Shown piece by piece: positions 43,334 to 52,178 of a stretch of DNA of 64,000 nucleotides. Within the stretch, counting starts at the first letter, position 1. Every line of letters starts with the position of its first letter. The notes under the pieces were generated by a model that ran no database searches, had not been told where the DNA came from, and saw only the letters and a program-made list of their open reading frames with translations. The translations under genes were made by a program, and so were the position numbers. The stretch comes from DSYU01 sp964437595 (lineage in GTDB: Bacteria > Chloroflexota > Anaerolineae > Anaerolineales > Anaerolineaceae): NCBI GenBank assembly GCA_964437595.1, contig CAYTHO010000014.1, forward strand, positions 21,305-85,304, read 5' to 3'.

Positions 43334-44917
43334 ATGCCTGAACAGATTGAGAAGTGGGATTATTTTGAACTGTCGCTGCGAGGCCCGGAGACTGGCAATC
43401 CCTTCCTGGACGTCACGCTTGAGGCCGATTTTACACAACCTGGCAGCCAGTACCATGTAACCGGCTTTTATGATGGGGGTGGCCAATACCGCCTTCGTTT
43501 CATGCCCAACAGCGAAGGAGAATGGCGGTACGTTACCCGCAGCAACGTATCCGACCTGGATGGAAAAACAGGGTCGTTTGTTTGCGCACCAGCTTCCAGC
43601 GGCAACCATGGCCCGGTGCGCGTAGCAGGCGCTGTGCATTTTGCCTATGAAGACGGCACCCCATACATCCCGGTAGGCACAACCTGTTATGTCTGGAACC
43701 TGCAGGGCGACACACTGGAAGAACAAACGCTCAAGACGCTCGACCAGGCTCCTTTCAACAAAATGCGCATGTGCGTTTTCCCCAAACGTTATTCGTTCAA
43801 CCATAACGAACCGCCGAATTACCCTTTTGCCAGGCAGGGAACGAAGCTGGAGGATCCAGGCCTGTTGAGGGACGACCAGAATGCTGTGCCGCCTAACGAC
43901 TGGGGCTTTCACCGCTTCAACCCGCAATATTTCCAGCGCCTGGAAAAACGCATCCTCGACCTGCGCGCACGGAACATCGAAGCGGACCTGATCCTTTTTC
44001 ACCCCTATGATGATGGAGCATGGGGCTTTGACCGCATGCCAGCCGAAGTGAACGATCGCTACCTGCGCTACCTGGTTGCGCGGCTGGCGGCCTTCCGCAA
44101 CCTGTGGTGGTCCTTTGCCAATGAATATGATATTTTGGTTGGCCGCACCATGGATGACTGGGATCACTACTTTCAGCTGGTTCAAAGCCTGGACCCCTAC
44201 AATCATTTGCGTTCCATCCATAACTGCGGATCGTTCTACGACCACACCAAGCCCTGGGTGACGCACTGCAGTATCCAGCATTCCGCCACCAGCCGGGTGC
44301 CCACCTGGCTAAAAAAATACAACAAGCCCGTGATCATCGACGAATGCGGATATGAGGGCAACGTCCATATGATATGGGGCGATCTTTCACCGGAAGAAAT
44401 GGTGCTGCGCTTCTGGCTCGGGTTCACTCAGGGTGGGTATGTTGGGCATGGCGAGACCTATGTAAACCCGGAAGAAGTGCTTTGGTGGTCAAAAGGCGGA
44501 CAGCTTCACGGAGAAAGCCTGCCGCGCATTGCTTTTCTGCGCCAGATTTTTGAACAGGCCCCCGCCCTGACCCCGGTGGAGAAAGCGGACATGGAATTTA
44601 CCAACCTGATGAATCCGGAGCATGGCGACCACCTGTTAAACTCTCGCAAAGATAACGCCGACAAGATCATCGCCGAGGGAGGTTGGAATAACGAGGCCTG
44701 CGGCTACAACACAGAACAAGGATTTTACCTGTTTTACTTTGGCATGCACCAGCCTGGCTCGCGTAATTTCAATTTGCAGGACGGCTCCTACCGCATCGAT
44801 GTGATCGACACGTGGAATATGACGATTGAAACGGCTGCGGAAAAGGCCACCGGGCAAACCTGCATCCCACTGCCAACCAGGAAATTCATGGCGGTGCGAA
44901 TCCAGAAGAACCCTTAG
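43334..44917 (+). CDS. DUF5060/DUF4038/DUF5605 glycoside hydrolase
   Basis: A 527-residue intracellular glycosidase-like protein. Residues 1-100 form the DUF5060 beta-sandwich (VTGFYDGGGQYRLRFMPNSEGEWRY, recognisable core). Residues 105-410 are a DUF4038-type TIM barrel like that of apiosidases, with likely catalytic acids Glu264 in WWSFANEYD and Glu337 in VIIDECGYE. The C-terminal part matches the DUF5605 sandwich. There is no signal peptide. The ATG at 43334 is preferred because the AGGAG site sits 9 bases before it, whereas an ATG at 43325 would abut the site. It is divergent from a LacI gene, suggesting control by a sugar. The exact linkage is unknown. Confidence 0.85.
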   Translation: MPEQIEKWDYFELSLRGPETGNPFLDVTLEADFTQPGSQYHVTGFYDGGGQYRLRFMPNSEGEWRYVTRSNVSDLDGKTGSFVCAPASSGNHGPVRVAGAVHFAYEDGTPYIPVGTTCYVWNLQGDTLEEQTLKTLDQAPFNKMRMCVFPKRYSFNHNEPPNYPFARQGTKLEDPGLLRDDQNAVPPNDWGFHRFNPQYFQRLEKRILDLRARNIEADLILFHPYDDGAWGFDRMPAEVNDRYLRYLVARLAAFRNLWWSFANEYDILVGRTMDDWDHYFQLVQSLDPYNHLRSIHNCGSFYDHTKPWVTHCSIQHSATSRVPTWLKKYNKPVIIDECGYEGNVHMIWGDLSPEEMVLRFWLGFTQGGYVGHGETYVNPEEVLWWSKGGQLHGESLPRIAFLRQIFEQAPALTPVEKADMEFTNLMNPEHGDHLLNSRKDNADKIIAEGGWNNEACGYNTEQGFYLFYFGMHQPGSRNFNLQDGSYRIDVIDTWNMTIETAAEKATGQTCIPLPTRKFMAVRIQKNP

Positions 44918-44925
44918 CACATCCA

Positions 44926-44973
44926 AAACAAACCACCTCCTCTGTGGAACCCTTCGGAGGAGGTGGTTTGTTT
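44926..44973. terminator. Bidirectional intrinsic terminator
   Basis: AAACAAACCACCTCCT and its exact complement form a 16-bp stem between convergent genes, with A-rich and T-rich arms that supply a U-run in both directions. Confidence 0.88.
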
Positions 44974-45002
44974 CATCAGAAAAGGATCAGCGATGCGGCG
45001 GA

Positions 45003-46391
45003 TTACGCTTCCCACAGGGTGTGGAAAGTGCCCTCGCGGTCAATCCGCCGGTAAGTATGCGCGCCGAAATAGTCGCGCTGGGCCTGGGTGAGGTTCGCGG
45101 GCAAGACTGCGGAACGATACGCGTCGAAATAAGCCAGCGAGGCGCAGGTTGCCAGCATGGGGATGCCCAGACCGACGGCGGTTTGCACTACTTCTCGCCA
45201 GGCCGCCTCGCGGCTCAACACAGCTTTGGAAAAGGCTTCATCCATCAGCAGGTTGGGCAAGCCGGGGTTTTTGCGGTAGGCGTTGGTGATATCGCTCAAC
45301 AGGGCAGCCCGGATGATACAGCCGGCCCGCCAGACGGGAACGATCTGCGCCAGGTCGATGTCCCATTGATATTCTTGCGAGGCCATCTTCAACAGGCTGA
45401 GGCCCTGGGCATAGGAGGTGATTTTGCTGGCGTACAAAGCCTGCTCTGCGGCGGCAACCAGCGCTTTTTTATCTCCGCTGAACTTTCGGGCGCTTCCAAG
45501 CACCCTGGATGCCTTCACCCGCTCTTCTTTCAGAGCAGAAATCAGGCGGCTCTCAACCGCCGCGTTGATGGTAGGAATCGGCGCGCCGGTATCCAGGGCG
45601 GTCTGGCTGGTCCATTTGCCCGTGCCCTTCTGCGCCGCCTCATCCAGGATCAAATCCACCAGCGGCTTGCCGGTTTCTTCATCAACACGGGCAAGGATCT
45701 TGCCCGTGATTTCGATCAGGTACGAGCGCAGCTCGCGGGCATTCCATTGATTGAAAATCTCCGCCAGCTCCGCGTTCGACATGCCCGCGCCGCGGTGCAG
45801 CAGATCGTAGACCTCCGCGATCAACTGCATATCTCCGTACTCGATGCCGTTGTGCACCATCTTGACGTAGTGCCCCGCGCCGCCGCTTCCCATCCATCCC
45901 ACGCACGGCTGGCCGTCATCGGCTTTGGCCGCAATCGCCTCGAACATGGGCTTAATGCGGGGCCAGGCTTCTTTGGAACCACCCGGCATCAGGCTGGGGC
46001 CCCATAACGCGCCGGTCTCGCCGCCCGACACGCCCGTGCCAATGAACTGAAAACCTTCATTCGCCAGTTCCTTAACGCGCCGTTCGGTATCCGCAAAATA
46101 AGAGTTTCCGCCGTCAATCACCAGATCGCCTTTTTGCATATACGGCTTCAGTGATTGAATGGCCGCATCCACCGGAGCGCCTGCGGGCACCATCAGGAAA
46201 AAGACGCGCGGCGGGGTGAGGGCAGCTGCCAGGTCTTCCAGCGAAGTGACGGCTTTGATTTTGAAATCCGGCGGCAGTTTTGGAGCGACATCATAGCCAA
46301 TCGGCGTGAAGCCGTTGCGATCAAAGTTGAGCGCCAGGCTGCGTCCCATCACGCCCAAGCCAAGCAATCCCAGAGAGTATTTTTTGTCCAT
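45003..46391 (-). CDS. gnd: 6-phosphogluconate dehydrogenase (decarboxylating)
   Basis: A 462-residue enzyme that oxidises and decarboxylates 6-phosphogluconate to ribulose 5-phosphate. Residues 1-175 are the Rossmann domain (LGLLGLGVMGRSLALN), and family landmarks are DGGNSYFADTERR, GVSGGETGALWGPSLMPGG and GHYVKMVHNGIEYGD, which holds the catalytic Lys. The C-terminal helical domain ends in the substrate-binding RRID region. The start at 46391 is an ATG with GGGAG upstream; an earlier in-frame TTG is rejected. It is the last gene of a three-gene operon with a LarA-like racemase and a mannonate oxidoreductase, which links it to acid-sugar catabolism, not only to the housekeeping pentose pathway. 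Confidence 0.95.
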   Translation of the reverse strand: MDKKYSLGLLGLGVMGRSLALNFDRNGFTPIGYDVAPKLPPDFKIKAVTSLEDLAAALTPPRVFFLMVPAGAPVDAAIQSLKPYMQKGDLVIDGGNSYFADTERRVKELANEGFQFIGTGVSGGETGALWGPSLMPGGSKEAWPRIKPMFEAIAAKADDGQPCVGWMGSGGAGHYVKMVHNGIEYGDMQLIAEVYDLLHRGAGMSNAELAEIFNQWNARELRSYLIEITGKILARVDEETGKPLVDLILDEAAQKGTGKWTSQTALDTGAPIPTINAAVESRLISALKEERVKASRVLGSARKFSGDKKALVAAAEQALYASKITSYAQGLSLLKMASQEYQWDIDLAQIVPVWRAGCIIRAALLSDITNAYRKNPGLPNLLMDEAFSKAVLSREAAWREVVQTAVGLGIPMLATCASLAYFDAYRSAVLPANLTQAQRDYFGAHTYRRIDREGTFHTLWEA

Positions 46392-46492
46392 ATTTGCTCC
46401 CAATTAAGCGTTCATTAGAAGAATAGCTGAAGTGCTGCATCCATATATATTGTATGCCTGTTCTCAAACAGCAAGCCAGCCGGCGCGGCATT

Positions 46493-47755
46493 TCAAGCGG
46501 TTTTTAACCGGTAAAGAATTTCACCGGCCCGCGGAACGTAAAGGATGCCCTCATGCTCGCGGTTCTGCCACTGGGAGATATCAACCTCCGCCGGATTCAT
46601 ATATCCCAGGTTTAACCGGGCGCAGTCATCGGCGGATATCTTGCTGGCCAGGGTCACCCGAATGTTCGGCTTCTCAACGCCGTTTTCCATCACTCCTGAC
46701 CCGCGTACATGGGTGCTGTGGGCAAGCACGCCCAGGGGGATATGCTTGAAGCGATCCCAGTTTTCGAGGAAATACGGCAGGGGGTGATAGCCTACTTCAT
46801 AGATGTAGCGGCCATGCACGTGGCTGACCACCTCCAGGTGGGGCGCATAAATGACCACTTCCCCACCCATCGCAACGGCGGGCTCCATTTTATAGGTGGC
46901 CTTGGCCGCCGTCCACAGCTCATCGTACATGGTCGGGGCGCAGGAAAGAACGCGCTGGTACGGTCGGTCCACCCATATCATGTTGCGCTGGGCAGAAAGG
47001 TCGGCTGCCAGACTCCAGGCTTCCAGCATATCGCCAACAAAGACCCCGGCCAGGTCATGCCCGGAAACGACCAGAGATGCCAGGGTAACCGGGGTTTTCA
47101 GGCGGCTTGCCGCGGCGTGAATCATGGCGCGCACAGGGGTATCTTTGATTCCGATGGTACCGAGCACGGTTGCCAGCGCCCCCAGCCAGTGGGTGGCGTT
47201 GATCACATCTGGCCCGGAGATGCCCGGAAACAGGTATTTCGCGCCGCCTGAAAAGCCCACCACCTCATGGGGGAACGTTGGGCCAAGGATCAGGATATGA
47301 TCGTATTCTAGCGCCAACTTATTGATGCGAATGTCCACCCGTTCTGGCAGGGATGGATGCCAGCTATTCCCCGCAATCTGCTTGATCTCATCCTGATCCA
47401 TCACGCCCAGCGAGGCAAGCATCGACGGGTCATCCCAGGTGTGGTTGAACAAGCCAACATGCTTGAAATGCGTGCCGCGTTCTTCCGCCGTGATCCCAAC
47501 CAGCCGGTTGATGCGCTCTTCCGACATCACCGGGTGCGTCCCCAGCGCCACCACGAAATCGAGTTGTTTTGCATCATGGAGGATTTCTACCACCATGCGG
47601 AACAGCTCGGGCAGTGGGAGCGAGCGCGTATCATCCGGAATAATGGCCATCACGCGCTGGTTGGTGAACCGCCCGCGCAGGCCTTGATCCAATGTGTTGT
47701 AAACCGTTTGGTGATCCAGCAGGCCCGTTGGAGAAATACTTTGAGCAAATATCAT
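46493..47755 (-). CDS. LarA-like nickel-dependent hydroxyacid racemase/epimerase family protein
   Basis: A 420-residue member of the lactate racemase (LarA, DUF2088) superfamily, which uses a nickel-pincer nucleotide cofactor to invert 2-hydroxy acids. The hallmark PDDTR lies at about residues 40-44, GTHP with a His at about 74, FSGGAKYLFPGISG with the cofactor-tethering Lys at about 173, and a His at about 189. All key residues seen in LarA are present. Characterised relatives include malate racemase and D-gluconate 2-epimerases. The neighbours (mannonate oxidoreductase upstream, 6-phosphogluconate dehydrogenase downstream) favour gluconate/mannonate epimerisation; that is inference. An AAGGAGG site precedes the ATG at 47755. 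The larB/C/E cofactor genes are not in the window. Confidence 0.88.
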   Translation of the reverse strand: MIFAQSISPTGLLDHQTVYNTLDQGLRGRFTNQRVMAIIPDDTRSLPLPELFRMVVEILHDAKQLDFVVALGTHPVMSEERINRLVGITAEERGTHFKHVGLFNHTWDDPSMLASLGVMDQDEIKQIAGNSWHPSLPERVDIRINKLALEYDHILILGPTFPHEVVGFSGGAKYLFPGISGPDVINATHWLGALATVLGTIGIKDTPVRAMIHAAASRLKTPVTLASLVVSGHDLAGVFVGDMLEAWSLAADLSAQRNMIWVDRPYQRVLSCAPTMYDELWTAAKATYKMEPAVAMGGEVVIYAPHLEVVSHVHGRYIYEVGYHPLPYFLENWDRFKHIPLGVLAHSTHVRGSGVMENGVEKPNIRVTLASKISADDCARLNLGYMNPAEVDISQWQNREHEGILYVPRAGEILYRLKTA

Positions 47756-47794
47756 CGCGGAACCTCCTTCGTACACATGATGTACAGATGCGAT

Positions 47795-48631
47795 CTACAC
47801 ACCGCTGTAGGCAGAAAAACCGCCATCGATTGGAATGATGATCCCGGTTACATAAGACGCAGCGGGAGACATCAGCCACAGCACCACGCCGCTGAGGTCT
47901 TCCGCGCTGCCAAGGTGACCCATTGGGATATGGTTCACAATTTTCTTGCCGCGTTCGGTGGGTTCGCCAGTATCTTTATTGATCATTAAGAAGCGGTTCT
48001 GTTCGGTCAGGAAAAAACCCGGGGCAATGGCATTGACCCGGATGTTCGGTGAATACTCCTGGGCCATGTGCGTCGACAGCCATTGGGTGAAGTTGCTGGC
48101 CCCGGCCTTGGCCGCTGAATATGCTGGAATCAGGGTGAGCGGGCGGTAGGAGTTCATGGAGGAAATGTTCAAAATCACGCCCTGTTTCTGCTCGGCCATA
48201 ATGCGCCCGACGATCTGCGAAGGAATGATGGTGCCCAGCAGGTTAAGGTCAAATACCCAGCGGATGGCGTCCAGGGAGAGATCGAAGAACGGTTTCGTTT
48301 TACTGGTAGTTGCGTCTGGCTTGTTACCGCCGGCCCCGTTGATCAGACCATAAATGCTTCCAAATTCTGCCACAGCCTGGTCGACCGCCGCTTGGACCGA
48401 TTCGGGCTCCAGTACATTGGCCTGGACGGCCAGCGCCTTTCCGGGGCCGTTCTTTTCGTTGAGCGCGTCCGCCACTCGCTGGGCGGCCTGCAGGTTGTAA
48501 TCCATAATTACCACGTTAGCGCCGCATTCGAACAACGCCTTAGCCATCTCACCGCATAAAACGCCGCCCCCGCCTGTGATAATGATGGTTTTTCCGGTGA
48601 AATCGAGAGCTTGCATATAAGGATTCGTCAT
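47795..48631 (-). CDS. SDR-family D-mannonate oxidoreductase (fructuronate reductase)
   Basis: A 278-residue short-chain dehydrogenase/reductase. The NAD(P)-binding glycines are in ITGGGGVLCGEMAKAL (residues 18-33), the catalytic Ser and YxxxK in NISSMNSY and AYSAAKAG, and the C-terminus has the family-specific FFLTEQNRFLM and DGGFSAYSGV. This exact combination marks the fructuronate reductases of uxu-type loci, which convert D-fructuronate to D-mannonate. It is the first gene of the minus-strand operon and is divergent from a LacI gene, with the shared operator at 48719-48730 in between. An AGGAGA site precedes the ATG. Confidence 0.9.
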   Translation of the reverse strand: MTNPYMQALDFTGKTIIITGGGGVLCGEMAKALFECGANVVIMDYNLQAAQRVADALNEKNGPGKALAVQANVLEPESVQAAVDQAVAEFGSIYGLINGAGGNKPDATTSKTKPFFDLSLDAIRWVFDLNLLGTIIPSQIVGRIMAEQKQGVILNISSMNSYRPLTLIPAYSAAKAGASNFTQWLSTHMAQEYSPNIRVNAIAPGFFLTEQNRFLMINKDTGEPTERGKKIVNHIPMGHLGSAEDLSGVVLWLMSPAASYVTGIIIPIDGGFSAYSGV

Positions 48632-48688
48632 CTAAAGGTCTCCTCTACCAAAGAGCTCCAGAAAATTTGAGGATCGAGAACAATCAGG

Positions 48689-48735
48689 TTGTTTTACCGC
48701 CGGGATATGCTATAATTGGTTAGCGCTAACGTCAA
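48689..48735. promoter_or_regulatory. Divergent promoters with LacI-type operator GTTAGCGCTAAC
   Basis: Plus strand: TTGTTT (48689-48694) and TATAAT (48711-48716) with a 16-base spacer, reading to the LacI gene. Minus strand: TTGACG (48730-48735) and TATAGC (48709-48714), reading to the mannonate oxidoreductase. The perfect 12-bp palindrome GTTAGCGCTAAC (48719-48730) overlaps both and would block both when bound. A near-copy lies before the kinase gene. Confidence 0.75.
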
Positions 48736-48800
48736 GTGACTTTATTATAGCATTATTCCGGTCTGTTGCAATATGTTGAATATCATTTGGGGTGGAATCC

Positions 48801-49802
48801 ATGGATAAGCGCCCTACACTCGCTGATGTCGCCCGCGCCGCCGGGGTCTCGCTGATGACCGTCTCGCGGGCGATCAATGGCAAACCGGGCGTCAGTGATG
48901 AGGTACGGCAGTCAATCATCTCACTTGCCAATGAAATGGGGTATCACCCGAACCAGGTCGCCAGGAGCCTGGCGACCAGCAATACCACCACCATCGGGCT
49001 GGTGGTGCCGGATAATACCAACCCGTTTTTTGCGCATATTGCCCGGGGCGTCGAAGACACCGCGTACAGCTACAATTACAATATCTTCCTGGTCAACACT
49101 GCCGAAGACCCCCTGCGCGAAAAAACAGCCCTCAGGTCTTTGTCTCAAAAGGGCGCGGATGGACTGATTTTGTGCAGCTCCAGGCTGCCGGTCAGCGTTT
49201 TGGAGCAGGAGATCAATCATTTCCCTGCCGTTGTGCTGCTGAACCGCGAGCTGAAGACGCCTAAAACGAATACCACGACCATCAACGTCAACGACCAGCG
49301 CGGAGCGCACATGGTCGTCGGGTATTTTTTGGCGAAGGGACGGGACCGAATCGCGTATATCAACGGCCCGGCTACCTCAACATCCGCGAAGCACCGCCTG
49401 GGCGGGTACCGGGCCGCGCTGCTCGAAGCAAACCTTCCCTACGACCCGCAGATGGTGGAAAGCTGCTCGCCGGACACGGAAGGCGGGCGCGCCGCGGCTG
49501 CCGCGCTCCTGGCGCGCTGCCCGAACATTAATGCCATCTATGCTTATAACGACCTGGTCGCGGTAGGGGCCATCCAGGTTGTCGAAGAAGCGGGGAAAAA
49601 GGTGCCCGAGGATATCGCCATCATTGGGGTAGATGATATTCCCCTGGCGACCATCGTCCGCCCGCAAATCACAACCCTGCATGTTGATTTACGGCATATT
49701 GGCCGCATGGCCATGCGAACGCTGCTGGACACCATCGAGGGCCATTCTGCCTCGCCGTCAATCACCATCGAGCCTCAATTAATTGTGCGCGCGTCGGCCT
49801 GA
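48801..49802 (+). CDS. LacI-family regulator of the hexuronate/aldonate locus
   Basis: A 333-residue repressor with HTH TLADVARAAGVSLMTVSRAI near the N-terminus, the hinge SLATSNTTTIGLVVPDN and a PBP1-type effector domain ending with VPEDIAIIGVDDIPLA and TTLHVDL. It is divergent from the mannonate oxidoreductase operon and probably represses that operon, its own gene and the kinase gene through GTTAGCGCTAAC-like sites. The start at 48801 is an ATG; an in-frame GTG nine bases earlier is possible. The inducer is probably a hexuronate or aldonate. Confidence 0.92.
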   Translation: MDKRPTLADVARAAGVSLMTVSRAINGKPGVSDEVRQSIISLANEMGYHPNQVARSLATSNTTTIGLVVPDNTNPFFAHIARGVEDTAYSYNYNIFLVNTAEDPLREKTALRSLSQKGADGLILCSSRLPVSVLEQEINHFPAVVLLNRELKTPKTNTTTINVNDQRGAHMVVGYFLAKGRDRIAYINGPATSTSAKHRLGGYRAALLEANLPYDPQMVESCSPDTEGGRAAAAALLARCPNINAIYAYNDLVAVGAIQVVEEAGKKVPEDIAIIGVDDIPLATIVRPQITTLHVDLRHIGRMAMRTLLDTIEGHSASPSITIEPQLIVRASA

Positions 49803-49868
49803 TTCATGCCCGTGATTCGCTGAAAGATAGCTGTTTGCCGTAAGAGACATTAGCAGTAGAGGGAGAAA

Positions 49869-50807
49869 ATGGCTCAAAATCCAGTGTTGAAGAATTTAGG
49901 GTTTTCGGAGAATGATCGGGTGGTCGTGATTCACGCTGATGATGTTGCCATCAGCCAGTCCAGCATCGATGCCTACCTGGATTTGATGAACTTCGGCACG
50001 ATTTCCTGCGGCTCAGCGATGCCCCCCACCCACTGGTTTCCAGAACTGGCCCGCATTGTTACCGAAAACCCGAAGCTGGATATGGGCCTGCACCTCCCGG
50101 TTACCAGTGAGCATCAGGCCTACCGCTGGCGCCCGGTCTCCAACGCTGGCCCCGAGTCCGGCCTGGTGGATGACTGCGGTTACTTCCACCCAGGCCCGGC
50201 TGCCGTGGGAAATCAGGCTGCGATTGATTCTGTCATCGATGAGTTCGAGGCGCAGATCCAGCTATCCTTAAAACTGGGCTTGACTCCCACCCACCTGGAT
50301 AATCATCACGCTATCTCTTTTCTTTACCCGCGCTTTCTGGAACCGTTCCTCACCCTGGCATTTCGCTATAAAATCCTGCCCATCATCATGCGTTTGAGCG
50401 CCTTGGGCGTTGCGGTTCCCCCAGCAGTCCAGGCAGCGAGCGCGCAGATGGGACAAAGCGAAATACTGGCAAAGACGGACACTGAAATTGTCGATGAGAT
50501 CGCCAGCGCCGCCCTGGAAGAGGGTTACCCCGTGCCCGATTATATTGCCATGCTGCCGTTGAAAGGGGTTCCCGACCGCCTGGCGCTCGCAAAGAAGATG
50601 ATCAGCTTCTTGAAACCGGGGCTGACCCACTTTGTTATCCACCCCATGAAAGATACACCTGAAACCCGCGCCATCACCCCTTCCTGGCCCTCGCGGGTTG
50701 GCGATTACGAAGTTTTTATGACAAAGGAACTCAAGTACCACCTTGTGAATGAAGGTGTTCAATTGATCGGTTATCGAACTCTGGCGGAGGCGGTCTTCGG
50801 GAGGTGA
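49869..50807 (+). CDS. YdjC/ChbG-like carbohydrate deacetylase
   Basis: A 312-residue protein of the ChbG/YdjC family, metal-dependent deacetylases acting on chitooligosaccharides or other N- or O-acetylated sugars. Metal-binding residues are in VVIHADDVAIS (HADD near residue 24), MGLHLPVTSE and THLDNHH near residue 141. It is encoded 66 bases after the LacI gene in the same direction, so it is probably part of that operon. The substrate in this acid-sugar context is unclear; acetylated pectin- or xylan-derived sugars are possible. Confidence 0.87.
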   Translation: MAQNPVLKNLGFSENDRVVVIHADDVAISQSSIDAYLDLMNFGTISCGSAMPPTHWFPELARIVTENPKLDMGLHLPVTSEHQAYRWRPVSNAGPESGLVDDCGYFHPGPAAVGNQAAIDSVIDEFEAQIQLSLKLGLTPTHLDNHHAISFLYPRFLEPFLTLAFRYKILPIIMRLSALGVAVPPAVQAASAQMGQSEILAKTDTEIVDEIASAALEEGYPVPDYIAMLPLKGVPDRLALAKKMISFLKPGLTHFVIHPMKDTPETRAITPSWPSRVGDYEVFMTKELKYHLVNEGVQLIGYRTLAEAVFGR

Positions 50808-50864
50808 ACGCAACCTGTCCATGTTTATTGATCGAAACGTCATTCTATACTTACCTCGTGACAT

Positions 50865-50924
50865 TTGACATATTGAAGATTCAGTGGGTTATCGGTAAAA
50901 TGCAAATGCAACGTTAGCGCTATC
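50865..50924 (+). promoter_or_regulatory. Promoter and LacI-type operator before the sugar kinase gene
   Basis: A perfect -35 TTGACA (50865-50870) is followed by a weak -10, and GTTAGCGCTATC (50913-50924) matches the operator at 48719-48730 at 11 of 12 positions. Confidence 0.6.
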
Positions 50925-50981
50925 TTACCCATACCCTGTGCAATGATCCCCTATCCCATAATTTGAAAGGAAAAGATTCGA

Positions 50982-52064
50982 ATGGACACTGGTCTCAACA
51001 TTCCCCAAAAAGGCTCTTTGGATCTGGTCTCGCTTGGCGCTTTGATTCACCGAGTCGATCCTGGAATTGTGCCTTTCCGCAAGGCCACGGAATGGAGCGT
51101 GCATGTAAGCGGCGGCGAGTTTAATGTAGCGGCCAACCTGGCCGACTGCTTCAAGCTGCGCACTGGCATTGCTACCGCCATGGCAGATTACCCCATTGGC
51201 GACCTGATCGCTGAACGGGTGCGCGCCATGGGCGTAAGGCCGTTTTACAAGCACTTTGCGCACAACGGCGTAAACGGCCCCAACATGGCCACTGTTTACA
51301 GCGACCGGGGTCACGGCGTTCGCGCGCCAATGGTCTTTTACAACCGCTCCAATGAAGCCGCCGCCCAGTTAAAACCAGGCGATTTCGATTGGAAAGCCAT
51401 CATGGCGGAGGGCGTGCGCTGGTTCCACAGCGGCGGCATCTTTGCCGCGCTGTCCGCGACCACCGGCGAGGTCATCATTGAAGGCATGCGCGCCGCCAAG
51501 GAAGCCGGTGCAGTTACCTCTTTTGATCTCAATTACCGCGCCAAACTGTGGAATCTCTGGGGCGGGCACGAACAGGCCCAGGCGATCATCAAGCGCATTG
51601 TCGAATATGTGGATGTGATCGTCGGTAACGAAGAAGACCTTCAACTGGGTCTGGGCGTTGCCGGGCCGCAGGTCACCGCGAAATCCAAACTGGATCCCAG
51701 TGTTTTCATTGGCATGATCGACGATGTGGTGAAAAAATACCCGCATGTGAAAGTTGTAGCGACCACCCTGCGCGAGGTGCATTCGACCAACCGGCACAGT
51801 TGGGGCGCGGTCGCCTGGGTCAACGGGCAGGCTTTCGTTTCGCCAAGCGCTGAGCTGGATGTTTACGACCGGGTAGGCGGCGGTGATGGCTATGCTTCCG
51901 GCTTCTTCTACGGCCTGCTGGCGGGCGAAGACCCGCAAACCGCGGTCAACCTGGGCTGGGCGCACGGCGCGCTGCTGACCACCTTCCCAGGCGACACCAC
52001 CATGGCAACGCTCGACCAGGTGCGTGCTTTTGCGAAAGGCGGCTCGGCCCGCATCCAGCGCTAA
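50982..52064 (+). CDS. PfkB-family sugar kinase, probably 2-keto-3-deoxygluconate kinase
   Basis: A 360-residue ribokinase-fold kinase. The N-terminal substrate region has HVSGGEFNVAANLADCF, the middle has WFHSGGIFAALS and SFDLNYRAKLW, and the C-terminal anion hole is DRVGGGDGYASGFFYGLL, in which GGGD replaces the usual GAGD and keeps the catalytic Asp. The ending KGGSARIQR resembles that of KDG kinases. It would phosphorylate 2-keto-3-deoxygluconate made from mannonate, feeding the Entner-Doudoroff aldolase step. A LacI-type operator lies in its promoter. Gluconate kinase activity is a less likely alternative worth noting because of the neighbouring Gnd. Confidence 0.85.
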   Translation: MDTGLNIPQKGSLDLVSLGALIHRVDPGIVPFRKATEWSVHVSGGEFNVAANLADCFKLRTGIATAMADYPIGDLIAERVRAMGVRPFYKHFAHNGVNGPNMATVYSDRGHGVRAPMVFYNRSNEAAAQLKPGDFDWKAIMAEGVRWFHSGGIFAALSATTGEVIIEGMRAAKEAGAVTSFDLNYRAKLWNLWGGHEQAQAIIKRIVEYVDVIVGNEEDLQLGLGVAGPQVTAKSKLDPSVFIGMIDDVVKKYPHVKVVATTLREVHSTNRHSWGAVAWVNGQAFVSPSAELDVYDRVGGGDGYASGFFYGLLAGEDPQTAVNLGWAHGALLTTFPGDTTMATLDQVRAFAKGGSARIQR

Positions 52065-52178
52065 TGGACCAACCTGCTGATGGCGAGGAGGAGTATTTCA
52101 AGGAGCGGTGACGAGTGCAAGGCTGAAAGCAGGAAAACCAGCACCTTAGGCTGACCTTAGCTTCTTCGGAGGGAATAT

